Source: Halanaerobiales bacterium (lineage in GTDB: Bacteria; Bacillota; Halanaerobiia; Halanaerobiales; DTU029). From it: a stretch of 51,518 nucleotides of DNA. Positions 1-9,033 of the stretch are shown piece by piece; the first letter of the stretch is position 1; every line of letters begins with the position of its first letter. The position numbers and the translations under genes are program-made. Under the pieces are notes generated by a model. The model saw nothing but the letters and a program-made list of their open reading frames with translations. It was not told where the DNA came from and did no database searches. The stretch covers positions 1-51,518 of the forward strand of contig JAKSCG010000141.1 of NCBI GenBank assembly GCA_022360715.1, written 5' to 3'.

Positions 1-807
1 CGGGCGGTAGTCTTGTCACTGCTAGATTTTGATCCTGGTGAAACAGGAGCGGATAAAGGGATAAAAGTACCCATTTATTTTGATTCAGGTCGGAGTACAA
101 TTATTTATTCTTTATTGCCAATTATTGAAGGGTTTTTAATTGATCTTGAGTTTGAAATTATTGGTCATGATAGAATGATATCATTACAACCTCAACCCGT
201 CCAAGCTAAACAACTTACTAATTTTGAGTATATGTTACCAGGATTACTGGCAATGGCCTTGATGCAATTAGGTCTTTTTGGTTCATTACATTTGTTGGAG
301 CTTAGGGAGACTAAAATACTCAGGGGATTATCAGTTACCCCTTTGCCAAGAGAAGTACTATTAGCTAGTGAACTTCTGCTCAGGCTATTAGTAGCTTTGG
401 TCCAGGCTACATTGATTATATTGTTAGGAAAGCTAGTCTTTGGAGTAGACATGGTGGGGAATCTATTAGCAGTAGCCGGGGTGGTAATAGTCGGAGCACT
501 GGTCTTTATCAGTATGGGGTATTTGCTAATCTCTTTTGCGCGATCTATTGATAGTGGTAATGGGATTATACAGGTAACTCAGTTTCCGATGCTCATTCTC
601 TCCGGCGTATTTTTTCCGGTGGAAATCTTACCGGATTATATTCAGCCCATTGTCAGGGTTATTCCGCTAACTTATTTAGGAGATGCCTTAAGACAAGTGA
701 TGGTCGGAGCTACTTCCGGCAATAGCATGATCTTTAACCTATTAGTGTTGGGAGGATGGTTAATTTTTAATCTGGTTTTAACTATTAAGTTTTGGCGATG
801 GGAATAA
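1..807 (+). CDS. ABC-2 type transporter permease, C-terminal part (cut by window start)
   Basis: The reading frame is open from base 1, so the start lies outside the window and 268 residues are visible. The short extracellular stretch with the VYFD-like motif (PIYFDSGRST) followed by about five hydrophobic segments is typical of ABC-2 permeases of drug, lipid or Na+ exporters. Segments are seen near MLPGLLAMALMQLG, LLRLLVALVQATLIIL, LLAVAGVVIVGALVFISMG, PMLILSGVFFPVEILP and the C-terminal LVLGGWLIFNLVLTI. The FFPVE element in the fifth region is a usual family feature. The ATPase partner should lie upstream, outside the window. The substrate cannot be told. Confidence 0.85.
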   Translation, partial: RAVVLSLLDFDPGETGADKGIKVPIYFDSGRSTIIYSLLPIIEGFLIDLEFEIIGHDRMISLQPQPVQAKQLTNFEYMLPGLLAMALMQLGLFGSLHLLELRETKILRGLSVTPLPREVLLASELLLRLLVALVQATLIILLGKLVFGVDMVGNLLAVAGVVIVGALVFISMGYLLISFARSIDSGNGIIQVTQFPMLILSGVFFPVEILPDYIQPIVRVIPLTYLGDALRQVMVGATSGNSMIFNLLVLGGWLIFNLVLTIKFWRWE

Positions 808-962
808 ATAAGTATTTGGGAGCAAGTCGATAAGATTTCAAGATTTGCTCCCAAAATAGGATAAAAAAAAGCTTGAAAAGCGAACAAATGTATGTTAAAA
901 TAACAAAAACAAAACGTAAGTTTTGGTTGTTTCTGGTATTACGTTTCAAAGGAGAGATGTTA

Positions 963-3900
963 ATGGAAAAATTATTTTTGGCAAAGAAACACCCGCACCT
1001 AATTTTTGATGCTTCGGATTACTTGACGATGCGGGCAAATTTTATCAGTTCGGACTACAGTGCATATCGCTCCAAGCTGATTAATACGGCTGAACAAGCC
1101 TGGGATGGCGGACGTGATGCTAACAGGAAGACCAAGCCTGCTTCTGAACTGGATATAGCAAGTACTGCTGCATCTGAACTATCAAAAGCCAAAATTGGAG
1201 CTGCTTGTTCAATGTTATATTTTCTTATCAAAGATGATAATAATAAAGGGATTGATGATGAAGATGGATATGTTTATCCTAGACCGCGAAGTGAATACCG
1301 GGATAAAGCAATAGACGTATTATTACACCTTGGAAACGGAGTATATGTGGACTATAAAGACGAAACAAGTGCTCAGGAAGATATGTGGGTCTGGCACATG
1401 GGCGTTTATGGCAATTCAATTGCAATCACCTATGACATTATGTATAATGATTTATTAAGTCGGCTTGGAAAACCCGCACTGCTCAATCTTCTTGGCAAAT
1501 ATCGTCATATTAAAGAATTTACTGCTCATATGTACAAAATTTTAAACGGTGTAGGCGGCTGGTGGACAGGACGCAATGGTAATTTTTGGCTTCATCCAAC
1601 CGGAAACAATGCTCAGGTACATGCTAATCAAAAAATACTTTCAATGTGCGGATTATACTCAATTGGTAAAGCCCTTGGAGATATTTCGGTAACACTGCAT
1701 GACGGCAGTGCAAAAACTGGTGACGAACTTGCCCAATTTGTAATTGCGATGTTTTTTGACTCTGATATCACGACAGACCCAAGTAAAGGATATATTGACC
1801 AAGTCTTCTCGCCGGACGGATATTACATGGAAGGAATGACTTATATCAACGATATCTTGAACAGTCTTGATACGGTTTTTGAATCTGCGGACAAACATGG
1901 CCTCCTAACAGCCGAACATAAAAGTCGAATTGGCGGAATGGTCGATGCCCATATCAAACTTCTTACTCCCTCATTTGAGTATCCAAATGTTGATGATGCA
2001 ATTAACGATGCCAACTTGTGTGGCGCTCTTGCTACACTTGCTAAATTTTCCAGTAATCCTGCTCAGGTTAACTGGCTGATTGATACAGCACTTGTGAAAG
2101 GGAGGCTATATAGCCAGCCCGGTAAAGAATCTATTATTTTTAAAGGGGTTTGGAATCCGGCAAATCACTCATCGGTCAAACCGGAAATTGATTCAACGGT
2201 AGTGAAGGGTAGTCATATTCTTATGCGCAGCAGTAAAGATCCAGAAGATCATAATGCTATCTGTATTCATGTCGCAGCTAATAATATCGCTCGTCGTTCG
2301 CATTTCCACGCTGATCAGAGCAGTTTCAGCATCAGGGCTAAGGGTGCCTATCTTGCAATAGATCCGGGTTATCCGGGAGTAGATAAAAAAACTTGCGCAA
2401 CTTATTTAAACCTCCCTGAAGAGCATCAGAATGTACAGAGCATGTGGTTTGATCATCAACGGGCAAAACATCCCTCCGGCCATAATCTGATTGGGGTGGA
2501 TAATTATGACACATGGTGGGTATATGCAAATGGTGGAATCGACCTGGCGCTCGGAGCACCCTATGTACTAGGAAAGTATCCGTATGAAATTGGTTCAACT
2601 GAAAATGATTTTGTGACCATTGAACAAGTCGAGTTTTCGGACTATGGTGATATTTCGTTCACCAATGTTACATATTCAAAGACAAAACCATATCCTCTTA
2701 AAATAGGTAGAAATTTCTTTTTTCCCGGTAAGCGCTATCTTGTGATTCATGATATTGTTGAGGGAGTCGGCGGAAGCGCAGAGCATACATATCACTGGCG
2801 GCTACATATGGGCCGGAGTATTGATTCAGATCTTTCAATATCAGATCAAACGATTCTCTACCATGATAAAGTAGAAGATGTGTGCCTTAAATCAAAATTT
2901 ATTATGCCCACCTCTGTCACTATTGTTCAGAATGAACAACCCTGTTTTCTTTCCAGTAAAAAAGCAATTAATGATCTGCACAGGGTAGCAGACGGACAGG
3001 TAACCGCAGAAGATACAGAATTCCTGACCGTTCTATTTCCATTTGATAATGTAACTGAAAACGAGCCGGTCTTTACCCCGATTACCACTGCGGCAGGCGG
3101 CACAGCTGAAATGATCGTCCAAACAATTGACGGTGTTAACCACCAAGATATTGTTATGAAAAAAGATAGCAGTGCAAATGAAGTCAGTGCGTTATGCTTT
3201 GCTGCTAAAGCAGATTTATGTATTACCAACTTACAAGGTAGGGAATTGGGTTATGCTTTTCTGAAAAATGCGACTAGTTATGGATTGCATTTAATCACAT
3301 CAACTGAAGAACTCCCGCTTATTACTGTTAATTACTTCTCTACTGCAGTTGATGTTTTAATGGAAGCCACCTTCACAGTAGCAGATGGCCCAACTCCTAC
3401 TATTACATTTAAGAACTATTGGGGAACTGATGTTTATGTGAACATTCTCCGAAATATTCCCCAAAAATATAGCGGGGATATAGTCTTAACACCAGCTCCG
3501 GGGACATACAGTATTATTGTTAAAAGTACACCAATTGCCTTAGCTGAGTTTGATTTTGAAGAAGTCGTTGCTAATACCTTTGTTGACAGTTCCGCCTGCG
3601 CACTTGGTAATGATGGAATATTTTTTCTCCTTGACGTTCCTGGAACTGCGGCTGTAGTCGCTGATCCTGACGGAATTTATGATAACACCGTATACTTCGC
3701 TGGAAAAAATGAGCATATTAAATGTAAAAATCCTGAAAATTTCTGGTTTGAAAATGGCGATTTCACTATTAGTTTCCGCTTCCGTCATGAAGATATGTGG
3801 TGGGGCCAGTTTGTTAAAATTGGTAATACCACTGAAAATTACTCGGGTATTGCGTTTGACATGTTCAAAGATAAGGATGATATCCGAAAAGTATGTTTGG

Positions 3901-4217
3901 TGGTACGTGATCAGGACAACAATATGCTTAAAGTAATTGACCCGGCTGATTACCATAATGACTACAATCGTGTTTGGGTACAGTTTACCGGAGTTCGTGA
4001 AGGAAACACATTTAAACTATACCGGGATGGAGTACTCACTAACTCAATTACTGATAATTCAATTGGGAACCTTACTCCGAATAGGCTTACAGTCCCTTCG
4101 GTAAATGAAGGTAAACTTACACTATGTACCGGTAATACTAAAGGTAACATGGATAATGTTAAAGTGTTCAATTGTGCACTGAGTGATAGCGAAGTTGCAG
4201 CTCTGATGCAGCAATAA
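963..4217 (+). CDS. Heparinase II/III-like polysaccharide lyase with C-terminal LamG-like domain
   Basis: Probably cleaves an acidic polysaccharide by beta-elimination; the exact substrate is unknown. The N-terminal half is all-helical, as in the (alpha/alpha) toroid of heparinase II/III and alginate lyases. The middle carries the heparinase II/III signature: HFHADQSSF around residue 447, followed by a DPG at 467 and a HNLIGVDN-like stretch. From about residue 860 to the end (1084) there is a concanavalin/LamG-like jellyroll ending in DNVKVFNCALSDSEV, typical of carbohydrate-binding LamG repeats. The start at 963 is chosen because AAAGGAGAG lies at 948-956; in-frame ATGs exist at 957 and 873. 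With this start no signal peptide is visible, which is odd for a lyase of this size. It stands alone, not in an operon. Confidence 0.8.
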   Translation: MEKLFLAKKHPHLIFDASDYLTMRANFISSDYSAYRSKLINTAEQAWDGGRDANRKTKPASELDIASTAASELSKAKIGAACSMLYFLIKDDNNKGIDDEDGYVYPRPRSEYRDKAIDVLLHLGNGVYVDYKDETSAQEDMWVWHMGVYGNSIAITYDIMYNDLLSRLGKPALLNLLGKYRHIKEFTAHMYKILNGVGGWWTGRNGNFWLHPTGNNAQVHANQKILSMCGLYSIGKALGDISVTLHDGSAKTGDELAQFVIAMFFDSDITTDPSKGYIDQVFSPDGYYMEGMTYINDILNSLDTVFESADKHGLLTAEHKSRIGGMVDAHIKLLTPSFEYPNVDDAINDANLCGALATLAKFSSNPAQVNWLIDTALVKGRLYSQPGKESIIFKGVWNPANHSSVKPEIDSTVVKGSHILMRSSKDPEDHNAICIHVAANNIARRSHFHADQSSFSIRAKGAYLAIDPGYPGVDKKTCATYLNLPEEHQNVQSMWFDHQRAKHPSGHNLIGVDNYDTWWVYANGGIDLALGAPYVLGKYPYEIGSTENDFVTIEQVEFSDYGDISFTNVTYSKTKPYPLKIGRNFFFPGKRYLVIHDIVEGVGGSAEHTYHWRLHMGRSIDSDLSISDQTILYHDKVEDVCLKSKFIMPTSVTIVQNEQPCFLSSKKAINDLHRVADGQVTAEDTEFLTVLFPFDNVTENEPVFTPITTAAGGTAEMIVQTIDGVNHQDIVMKKDSSANEVSALCFAAKADLCITNLQGRELGYAFLKNATSYGLHLITSTEELPLITVNYFSTAVDVLMEATFTVADGPTPTITFKNYWGTDVYVNILRNIPQKYSGDIVLTPAPGTYSIIVKSTPIALAEFDFEEVVANTFVDSSACALGNDGIFFLLDVPGTAAVVADPDGIYDNTVYFAGKNEHIKCKNPENFWFENGDFTISFRFRHEDMWWGQFVKIGNTTENYSGIAFDMFKDKDDIRKVCLVVRDQDNNMLKVIDPADYHNDYNRVWVQFTGVREGNTFKLYRDGVLTNSITDNSIGNLTPNRLTVPSVNEGKLTLCTGNTKGNMDNVKVFNCALSDSEVAALMQQ

Positions 4218-4256
4218 TATATCAGGTGAAGAGTTGTGAGAGGTTTATAAGAAGGT

Positions 4257-5768
4257 TCATTCCGCTTTTCCCGGGAAATATTTTAATGGTTGCAGGGCCG
4301 GTCCTTCAATTATTTGACCTTTAAAGTTGAAGCGGGAACCATGGCAGGGACAATCCCAGGTTCTTTCGGCCGAATTCCAGGTAAGCTCACACCCAAGGTG
4401 AGGACAAGTGATGTCGACAAGATGCAGTTTTCCGGCCGGATCTCGATAACCTCCATATTTTTCTCCTTCAATTTGAACAACTTGGCCTTTTCCCCGGCCT
4501 AAAAGGGCTTTTTCTTCTCCGCCTTTAATCTTCCCTTTAATAAATTCTTTGGAGGTGTCAAGGTTTTCGATCATGAAATTTTTTACTGAACCGGCCGTTA
4601 TATTTCTGGACGGACTAAATAATTGCTCGTATGGACTGGAGCCATTAATTATTAAGTCTCTTAAGATTAATGCAGCACTAGTTCCGCCGCTCATCCCCCA
4701 TTTACCAAAGCCGGTAGCCAGGTAGATGTTTTTGTTTGAACTGGTTAATTTACCGATATAAGGGACTTGGTCCAGTGTGATATAATCTTGCGTAGACCAT
4801 TGATAAAGCCCCTCTTCAACGGAAAAGAGCTGGTGGCCAAATTTGTTTAAATCCTGATAATGCAGACCGGTCTCTTGGCCATGGCCGGTGCGGTGGCCTT
4901 CTCCCCCCAGTAAAATGAGTTCTCCCTCTCCGTATTTTTGGCAGCGGAGCGACCGGATTGGTTTTTCGGCTGAAATAAACATACCGGGCGGGAATTTATC
5001 TTTGGCGGTAAAACCAACAAGATAGGACCGTTCCGGTCTGAGGCGGGTAAAGTAAAACCCCAGGCCATCATAACAGGGGAAATGAGAGGCAATAATTACC
5101 CGCTCACATTTGATTTTATATCCTGCTGCCGTCGTTAAGATGGGGGCAGGGTTTTTTTCTACCTCAACAATCCTTGAATTTTCATAGATAACTCCGCCGA
5201 GTTGAACAAACTTTTCGGCTAAAGCTAACAGATATTTCCTGGGGTGGAATTGGGCTTGTCCCGGTAATTGAATAGCGGCTTTAATTGGCAGGGCTAAAGG
5301 TAGATCTTCATAATAACCGGCCTCTAGACCCAGTTTCTGACAAGCTGTCACCTCTTCTTCGATTTTGGCAACATATTTTTGTTCGGTAGTATAAACATAG
5401 GCCGGTAAAGTCTGAAAATCACAGGATAGCTGTTCGTTTTTAATGGTGTTTTCGATAAAGTTGAGTGCTTTTTGATTAGCATCACCGTATTGTTGGGCTT
5501 TTTCCCGTCCAAAGGTGTTGAGTAGCTCCGCATAGATTAGATTATGTTGGGCAGTGATCTTGGCAGTTGTATAACCGGAAGCCCCTTGGATAATTCGATT
5601 ACCTTCGAGAAGTGCTATCTGGCAGCCTTCTTTTTGCAGGAGGAGGGCACTGGTAATCCCTACAATACCACCACCGATAACTACGATCTCTAAAGTCGTA
5701 TCTTTCTTTAATGTCGGATAATTAGTCGCTGGGGTTGAGTCTAGCCAGTAGGATTGTGTAAATTTCAT
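4257..5768 (-). CDS. FAD-dependent amine-oxidase-like oxidoreductase fused to a Rieske [2Fe-2S] domain (YhfW-like)
   Basis: A 503-residue fusion. Residues 27-45 hold the Rossmann dinucleotide motif IGGGIVGITSALLLQ, and the body resembles the DadA/glycine oxidase family (GASGYTTAKIT, then ATGFGKWGMSGG near the C-terminal FAD contact). The last 49 residues are a Rieske cluster domain: CPHLGC at 455-460 and CPCHG at 473-477, giving C455/H457 and C473/H476 as ligands. This architecture is that of Bacillus YhfW, whose substrate is unknown. Ribosome site AAAGGAG lies just upstream of ATG 5768. It is divergent from the metallo-hydrolase gene. Electron transfer between FAD and the Rieske centre is an inference. 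Confidence 0.9.
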   Translation of the reverse strand: MKFTQSYWLDSTPATNYPTLKKDTTLEIVVIGGGIVGITSALLLQKEGCQIALLEGNRIIQGASGYTTAKITAQHNLIYAELLNTFGREKAQQYGDANQKALNFIENTIKNEQLSCDFQTLPAYVYTTEQKYVAKIEEEVTACQKLGLEAGYYEDLPLALPIKAAIQLPGQAQFHPRKYLLALAEKFVQLGGVIYENSRIVEVEKNPAPILTTAAGYKIKCERVIIASHFPCYDGLGFYFTRLRPERSYLVGFTAKDKFPPGMFISAEKPIRSLRCQKYGEGELILLGGEGHRTGHGQETGLHYQDLNKFGHQLFSVEEGLYQWSTQDYITLDQVPYIGKLTSSNKNIYLATGFGKWGMSGGTSAALILRDLIINGSSPYEQLFSPSRNITAGSVKNFMIENLDTSKEFIKGKIKGGEEKALLGRGKGQVVQIEGEKYGGYRDPAGKLHLVDITCPHLGCELTWNSAERTWDCPCHGSRFNFKGQIIEGPALQPLKYFPGKAE

Positions 5769-5813
5769 CTCTGAATCTCCTTTGTTAATGCTAGTTTTTG
5801 TTGCTTACCCAGG

Positions 5814-5843
5814 ATTATACACTTTTGTTACATAAAATAACAA
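5814..5843 (-). promoter_or_regulatory. Probable sigma-A promoter for the FAD/Rieske gene
   Basis: On the minus strand TTGTTA (5843-5838) and TATAAT (5819-5814) are separated by 18 bp. It lies 46 bp upstream of the ATG at 5768. The -10 box is perfect and the -35 box is weak. Confidence 0.5.
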
Positions 5844-5848
5844 AGCTG

Positions 5849-5877
5849 TTGAAAAAATTAGTGAAATTATTTATGAT
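5849..5877 (+). promoter_or_regulatory. Probable sigma-A promoter for the beta-CASP metallo-hydrolase gene
   Basis: TTGAAA (5849-5854) and TATGAT (5872-5877) with a 17-bp spacer, 46 bp before the ATG at 5923. Back to back with the promoter of the divergent FAD/Rieske gene. Confidence 0.55.
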
Positions 5878-5922
5878 AAGAGATAGAAAGATAAAAAGTG
5901 TACAGGGGGTTAGGGAATAAAA

Positions 5923-8448
5923 ATGGATCTTACTTTTTGCGGTGGCGCCAGAGAAGTTGGGGCCAGTTGTTATTTATTAAAAATAGATCAGCAGAATCTG
6001 TTACTGGACTGTGGAATTAGAATGAAGGGTAGTGATAATTTACCTGATTTTCGTTTGATTCAGGAGCAGGGCGGAGTAGATGCGATCCTGGTCAGTCATG
6101 CCCATCTTGATCACAGTGGTGCTTTACCAGTGATCAGCCGGGAATACCCTGAGGCCCGGATTTATATGACCCATGCCAGTAAAGCCTTGCTCAGGGTTCT
6201 GCTTTATGATAGTTTGAAAATAATGGAACGGGCTGAGGCGGATATCCCGATATATGCGGAGCAGCATGTAGTGGAGATGCTGGACCGAATTATTTGCTTC
6301 TCTCCCCAGTATACTTTTAAACCGATTCCCGGTCGTGCTCTCCGGGTGACTTTTTATCCGGCCGGTCATATTGCCGGGGCAGCCTTTGTTTATATCCAGG
6401 GCCAAACGGGGACTTTGCTTTATACGGGCGATTATTCGGTTACCGACCAGCAGACAGTGATCGGCTGTTCTGTTCCCCGTTTAAGGCCTGATGTAATCAT
6501 CTCCGAAGCAACTTACGGAGACAAGCTGCATTCCAATCGGAAGCTGGAAGAAGAAAGATTAGTAGCGGTAGTCAGAGAGGTTATCGCCAGAAACGGGAAA
6601 ATACTAATCCCCGCCTTTGCCCTGGGACGGGCCCAGGAAATTATTCTGATTTTGCGACGGGCCCTCAATAAAAAAGAGCTACCCGGGTTTAATATATACA
6701 TTGACGGGATGGTCCGGTCGGTCAATCGAATCTATCAACTCCATCCTAATTATCTCCAGCCCAATCTGGCCCGCAAGATCTTCAAGGGCAATGCGATCTT
6801 CTATGATGACAGGATCATTGAGGTTAGAGACCATGATCAGCGGGAAGAGATAGTCAGAAGTGCTGAGCCGCTCTGTGTTATTTCCAGTTCCGGTATGTTG
6901 AAAGGCGGGCCCAGTTGTTATTATGCCGAGGAATTCCTTGCCGACCGGAAAAACTTTATTGCCATTACCGGATATCAGGATGAGGAGGCACCCGGTAGAG
7001 ATATTTTGGATTTGCTGGAAAACGAAGTCGAAAACCCCGAGTTGCTCATTAATAATAAGAGGTTAGCAGTTGGCTGCCAATTTGGTAAGTACGGTTTATC
7101 GGCCCACGCTGATAAAGGGGAACTGCTCGGCTTGGTCCATCGGGTATCACCACGCAAGATATTTCTGGTTCATGGCAATCAAGAAATTGTTGATCAATTA
7201 GCTATTGAGCTCAATAAAGAGGTAAGGGCCGGTATTTATGTTCCCAAAAATGGAGAAAAATTTTCGATTGATTTGCGGAATCCGCGCAAACAGTTTGACT
7301 TTAGTAAGCAGTTGGATTCTTTGCAGCAAAGAACAGGCCTTAATCCGGATAATCTTGAAGACCTGTGGAGACATGTTTATAATAAAACCGGTACTGATAC
7401 TGCTTATTCAGTTGAGGAGTTAATTTATCTCCAGGAGGGGAGCGACCAGCTTGCTGTGACTGATGATCAAGTTGAACACTATCGAAAACTTTTAAATCAA
7501 GGCAAGTACTTTACACCAAACCGTCGGCGTTTATTTCTTTACCACCCGGTGGCGGAAGAAGAACTGACCGCAGACAAGGGAATAATGGAGATGAATCAGA
7601 TGTTTACGGTCGTTGATCGGTTATTTCCCTTTGGAACCGATCTTTATAAACGGGGTGCCCGGAGCGATGACAAGATTATTCTACTTCATTTTAATTTTCC
7701 GGCTATTGCCCGAGAAAAATATAAGGCTGAAATAGCCAAATTAGCGGTAGAAACCGGCTGGGAGGTAGTATTAAATCAGGACTGTAATCAGGCGGCCCTT
7801 GAGGAGATGGTCTATCAAATTATTCCGCCGGAGATTGATCTCACCAAAATTTCATATTATCGTGACCAGGGAAGATGTGAGGTAACACTGTCTCAGGAAC
7901 CGGAAGGCAGGAAAAAATTAATCGCTAATTTTTGCCAAATTACCGGTATCGAGCTGATTTTAACTACCCCGGAGAGTGAAGCTGAGAAAAAAGAAGCAGG
8001 GGATTTATTGCTTAGTCAGCTTGATCCTACTGAGATGATGGAACAGAATCAGGCCTTTAAGTATATTGATGAAGAATTTAAGCCGCTTAAGGTCAAGATC
8101 TATAAAAAGAGTCGGAAGGTAGCCGGTGGCTTGCCTTACCTGGAGCTTTATTTTATTTCACCGGAAGTAGGTCAAAGATACCGGGGTCTTGTCGATAAGT
8201 TAGCCGGTACTACCGGCTGGACAATCAAGATTGGGCCGACAGCTATTCAGAGTGAGATCATCAATCTGGCCCGAAGAATGATGGCATCTCATCAAATCAG
8301 GTTAAGGAAGAACCCCAGTCTATATAACGGGCAAGCACTGGTTAAAGTAGAAGTGAACGGGGAAGTCAATCCGGCTGTTCTGGCGGAGATTAAAGCAGAA
8401 TTCAAAGAAAAAAGTGGGTATAATCTGCATTTTGTGCTTAAATCGTAA
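5923..8448 (+). CDS. Beta-CASP metallo-beta-lactamase-fold RNase-like hydrolase with long C-terminal extension
   Basis: Residues 1-420 are a classic beta-CASP RNA-processing hydrolase (YSH1/CPSF73-like, COG1236 type). HAHLDH is at 59-64, with H149 (AGH), D170 (TGD), SEATYGD at 194-200 and PAFALGRAQE at 230-239. The beta-CASP motif SSSGMLKGGPS is at 321-331, followed by H395 (SAHADKGE) and H417 (VHG). All zinc ligands expected for an active nuclease are present. The remaining ~420 residues are not part of the standard enzyme; they look like mixed alpha/beta modules that could bind RNA (possibly KH-like, not proven). Start ATG 5923 follows a GGGGGTTAGGG stretch. The substrate RNA is unknown. 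Confidence 0.88.
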   Translation: MDLTFCGGAREVGASCYLLKIDQQNLLLDCGIRMKGSDNLPDFRLIQEQGGVDAILVSHAHLDHSGALPVISREYPEARIYMTHASKALLRVLLYDSLKIMERAEADIPIYAEQHVVEMLDRIICFSPQYTFKPIPGRALRVTFYPAGHIAGAAFVYIQGQTGTLLYTGDYSVTDQQTVIGCSVPRLRPDVIISEATYGDKLHSNRKLEEERLVAVVREVIARNGKILIPAFALGRAQEIILILRRALNKKELPGFNIYIDGMVRSVNRIYQLHPNYLQPNLARKIFKGNAIFYDDRIIEVRDHDQREEIVRSAEPLCVISSSGMLKGGPSCYYAEEFLADRKNFIAITGYQDEEAPGRDILDLLENEVENPELLINNKRLAVGCQFGKYGLSAHADKGELLGLVHRVSPRKIFLVHGNQEIVDQLAIELNKEVRAGIYVPKNGEKFSIDLRNPRKQFDFSKQLDSLQQRTGLNPDNLEDLWRHVYNKTGTDTAYSVEELIYLQEGSDQLAVTDDQVEHYRKLLNQGKYFTPNRRRLFLYHPVAEEELTADKGIMEMNQMFTVVDRLFPFGTDLYKRGARSDDKIILLHFNFPAIAREKYKAEIAKLAVETGWEVVLNQDCNQAALEEMVYQIIPPEIDLTKISYYRDQGRCEVTLSQEPEGRKKLIANFCQITGIELILTTPESEAEKKEAGDLLLSQLDPTEMMEQNQAFKYIDEEFKPLKVKIYKKSRKVAGGLPYLELYFISPEVGQRYRGLVDKLAGTTGWTIKIGPTAIQSEIINLARRMMASHQIRLRKNPSLYNGQALVKVEVNGEVNPAVLAEIKAEFKEKSGYNLHFVLKS

Positions 8449-8459
8449 ATAGAAAATAC

Positions 8460-8488
8460 TTGACAAAGGGACTAAGATAGCTGATAAT
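8460..8488 (+). promoter_or_regulatory. Sigma-A promoter of the marR-ABC exporter operon
   Basis: Consensus TTGACA (8460-8465), a 17-bp spacer and GATAAT (8483-8488). The -10 box overlaps the left edge of the palindromic operator at 8487-8510, so a bound repressor would block RNA polymerase. Confidence 0.8.
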
Positions 8489-8510
8489 AAAGTTAGACGT
8501 CTAACTTTAT
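8487..8510 (+). promoter_or_regulatory. MarR operator 1: 24-bp perfect palindrome
   Basis: A perfect inverted repeat centred on GACGTC with core GTTAGACGTCTAAC. The same half-site GTTAGA recurs in a second palindrome before the ABC exporter genes at 8997-9012. Placement at the -10 box and the adjacent marR gene indicate autorepression; binding is inferred. Confidence 0.8.
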
Positions 8511-8536
8511 ATTGACCAATTTAGGAGTTGACTGTA

Positions 8537-8971
8537 ATGGATTTATTTGAGCACGATTCCTTAGAATTTATGTTTTCCCGGGTAATCAAGCTTTACCATC
8601 ATCGTTTGCATAAGTTGCTTAATAAAATAGGGTTGTATAAAGGACAGCCCTTTATTTTGTTTACCCTGGCCGAAAACGATGGAATAACCCAAAAGGAATT
8701 GGCTGAAAAGATACAGCTCAAAGCCGCTTCGATTTCGGTGATGATTCGGAGAATGGAAAAGGTTGGGTTAGTTGAAAGGAAGGGAGACCGGGATGATCTC
8801 AGGATTTCACGGGTCTATCTAACCGCAAAAGGAAGCAATATTTTGGGGATAGTAGAGGGAAAAATGAAAATCCTTCAACAGAAGTGTTTTCAAGGTTTTA
8901 CCCCGGAAGAGAAGTTACTGCTCCGGCGCTTTTTTCTTCAGATCAGTGAAAACCTGTCGGAGCCGGAGTAG
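8537..8971 (+). CDS. MarR-family transcriptional regulator
   Basis: 144 residues, normal for MarR. The winged-helix region reads TQKELAEKIQLKAASISVM (helix-turn-helix) followed by RRMEKVGLVERKGDRDDLR, the typical recognition helix and beta-wing, with the RxxxxDxR wing residues conserved. Start ATG 8537 is chosen because AGGAG is at 8523-8527; a TTG at 8528 would sit on top of it. It is probably a repressor of its own gene and of the two ABC half-transporter genes downstream, since matching palindromes lie before both. The ligand is unknown; exported drugs or metabolites are the usual inducers of this family. Confidence 0.92.
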   Translation: MDLFEHDSLEFMFSRVIKLYHHRLHKLLNKIGLYKGQPFILFTLAENDGITQKELAEKIQLKAASISVMIRRMEKVGLVERKGDRDDLRISRVYLTAKGSNILGIVEGKMKILQQKCFQGFTPEEKLLLRRFFLQISENLSEPE

Positions 8972-8996
8972 GAATTAGGACTTTTTTTATTAAAAT

Positions 8997-9012
8997 AGTT
9001 AGATATCTAACT
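8997..9012 (+). promoter_or_regulatory. MarR operator 2: 16-bp palindrome before the ABC exporter genes
   Basis: AGTTAGATATCTAACT is a perfect palindrome with the same half-site (GTTAGA / TCTAAC) as the operator at 8487-8510. It lies 22 bp before the start of the first exporter gene. No clear promoter is visible between marR and this site, so it may act as a roadblock or as a secondary site. Confidence 0.7.
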
Positions 9013-9033
9013 TAAATAGCAGGAGGGAATTTG

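Noticed and set aside
818..852. Inverted repeat GGGAGCAAGTC ... GATTTGCTCCC after the ABC-2 permease gene, possible terminator
   Set aside because: The stem is good, but there is a 13-base loop and the 3' side is followed by AAAATAGG rather than a T run; not listed as a terminator.
3540..3956. 138-residue open frame on the minus strand inside the lyase gene
   Set aside because: No ribosome site and no recognisable motif; it lies fully opposite a well-supported gene and is a codon shadow.
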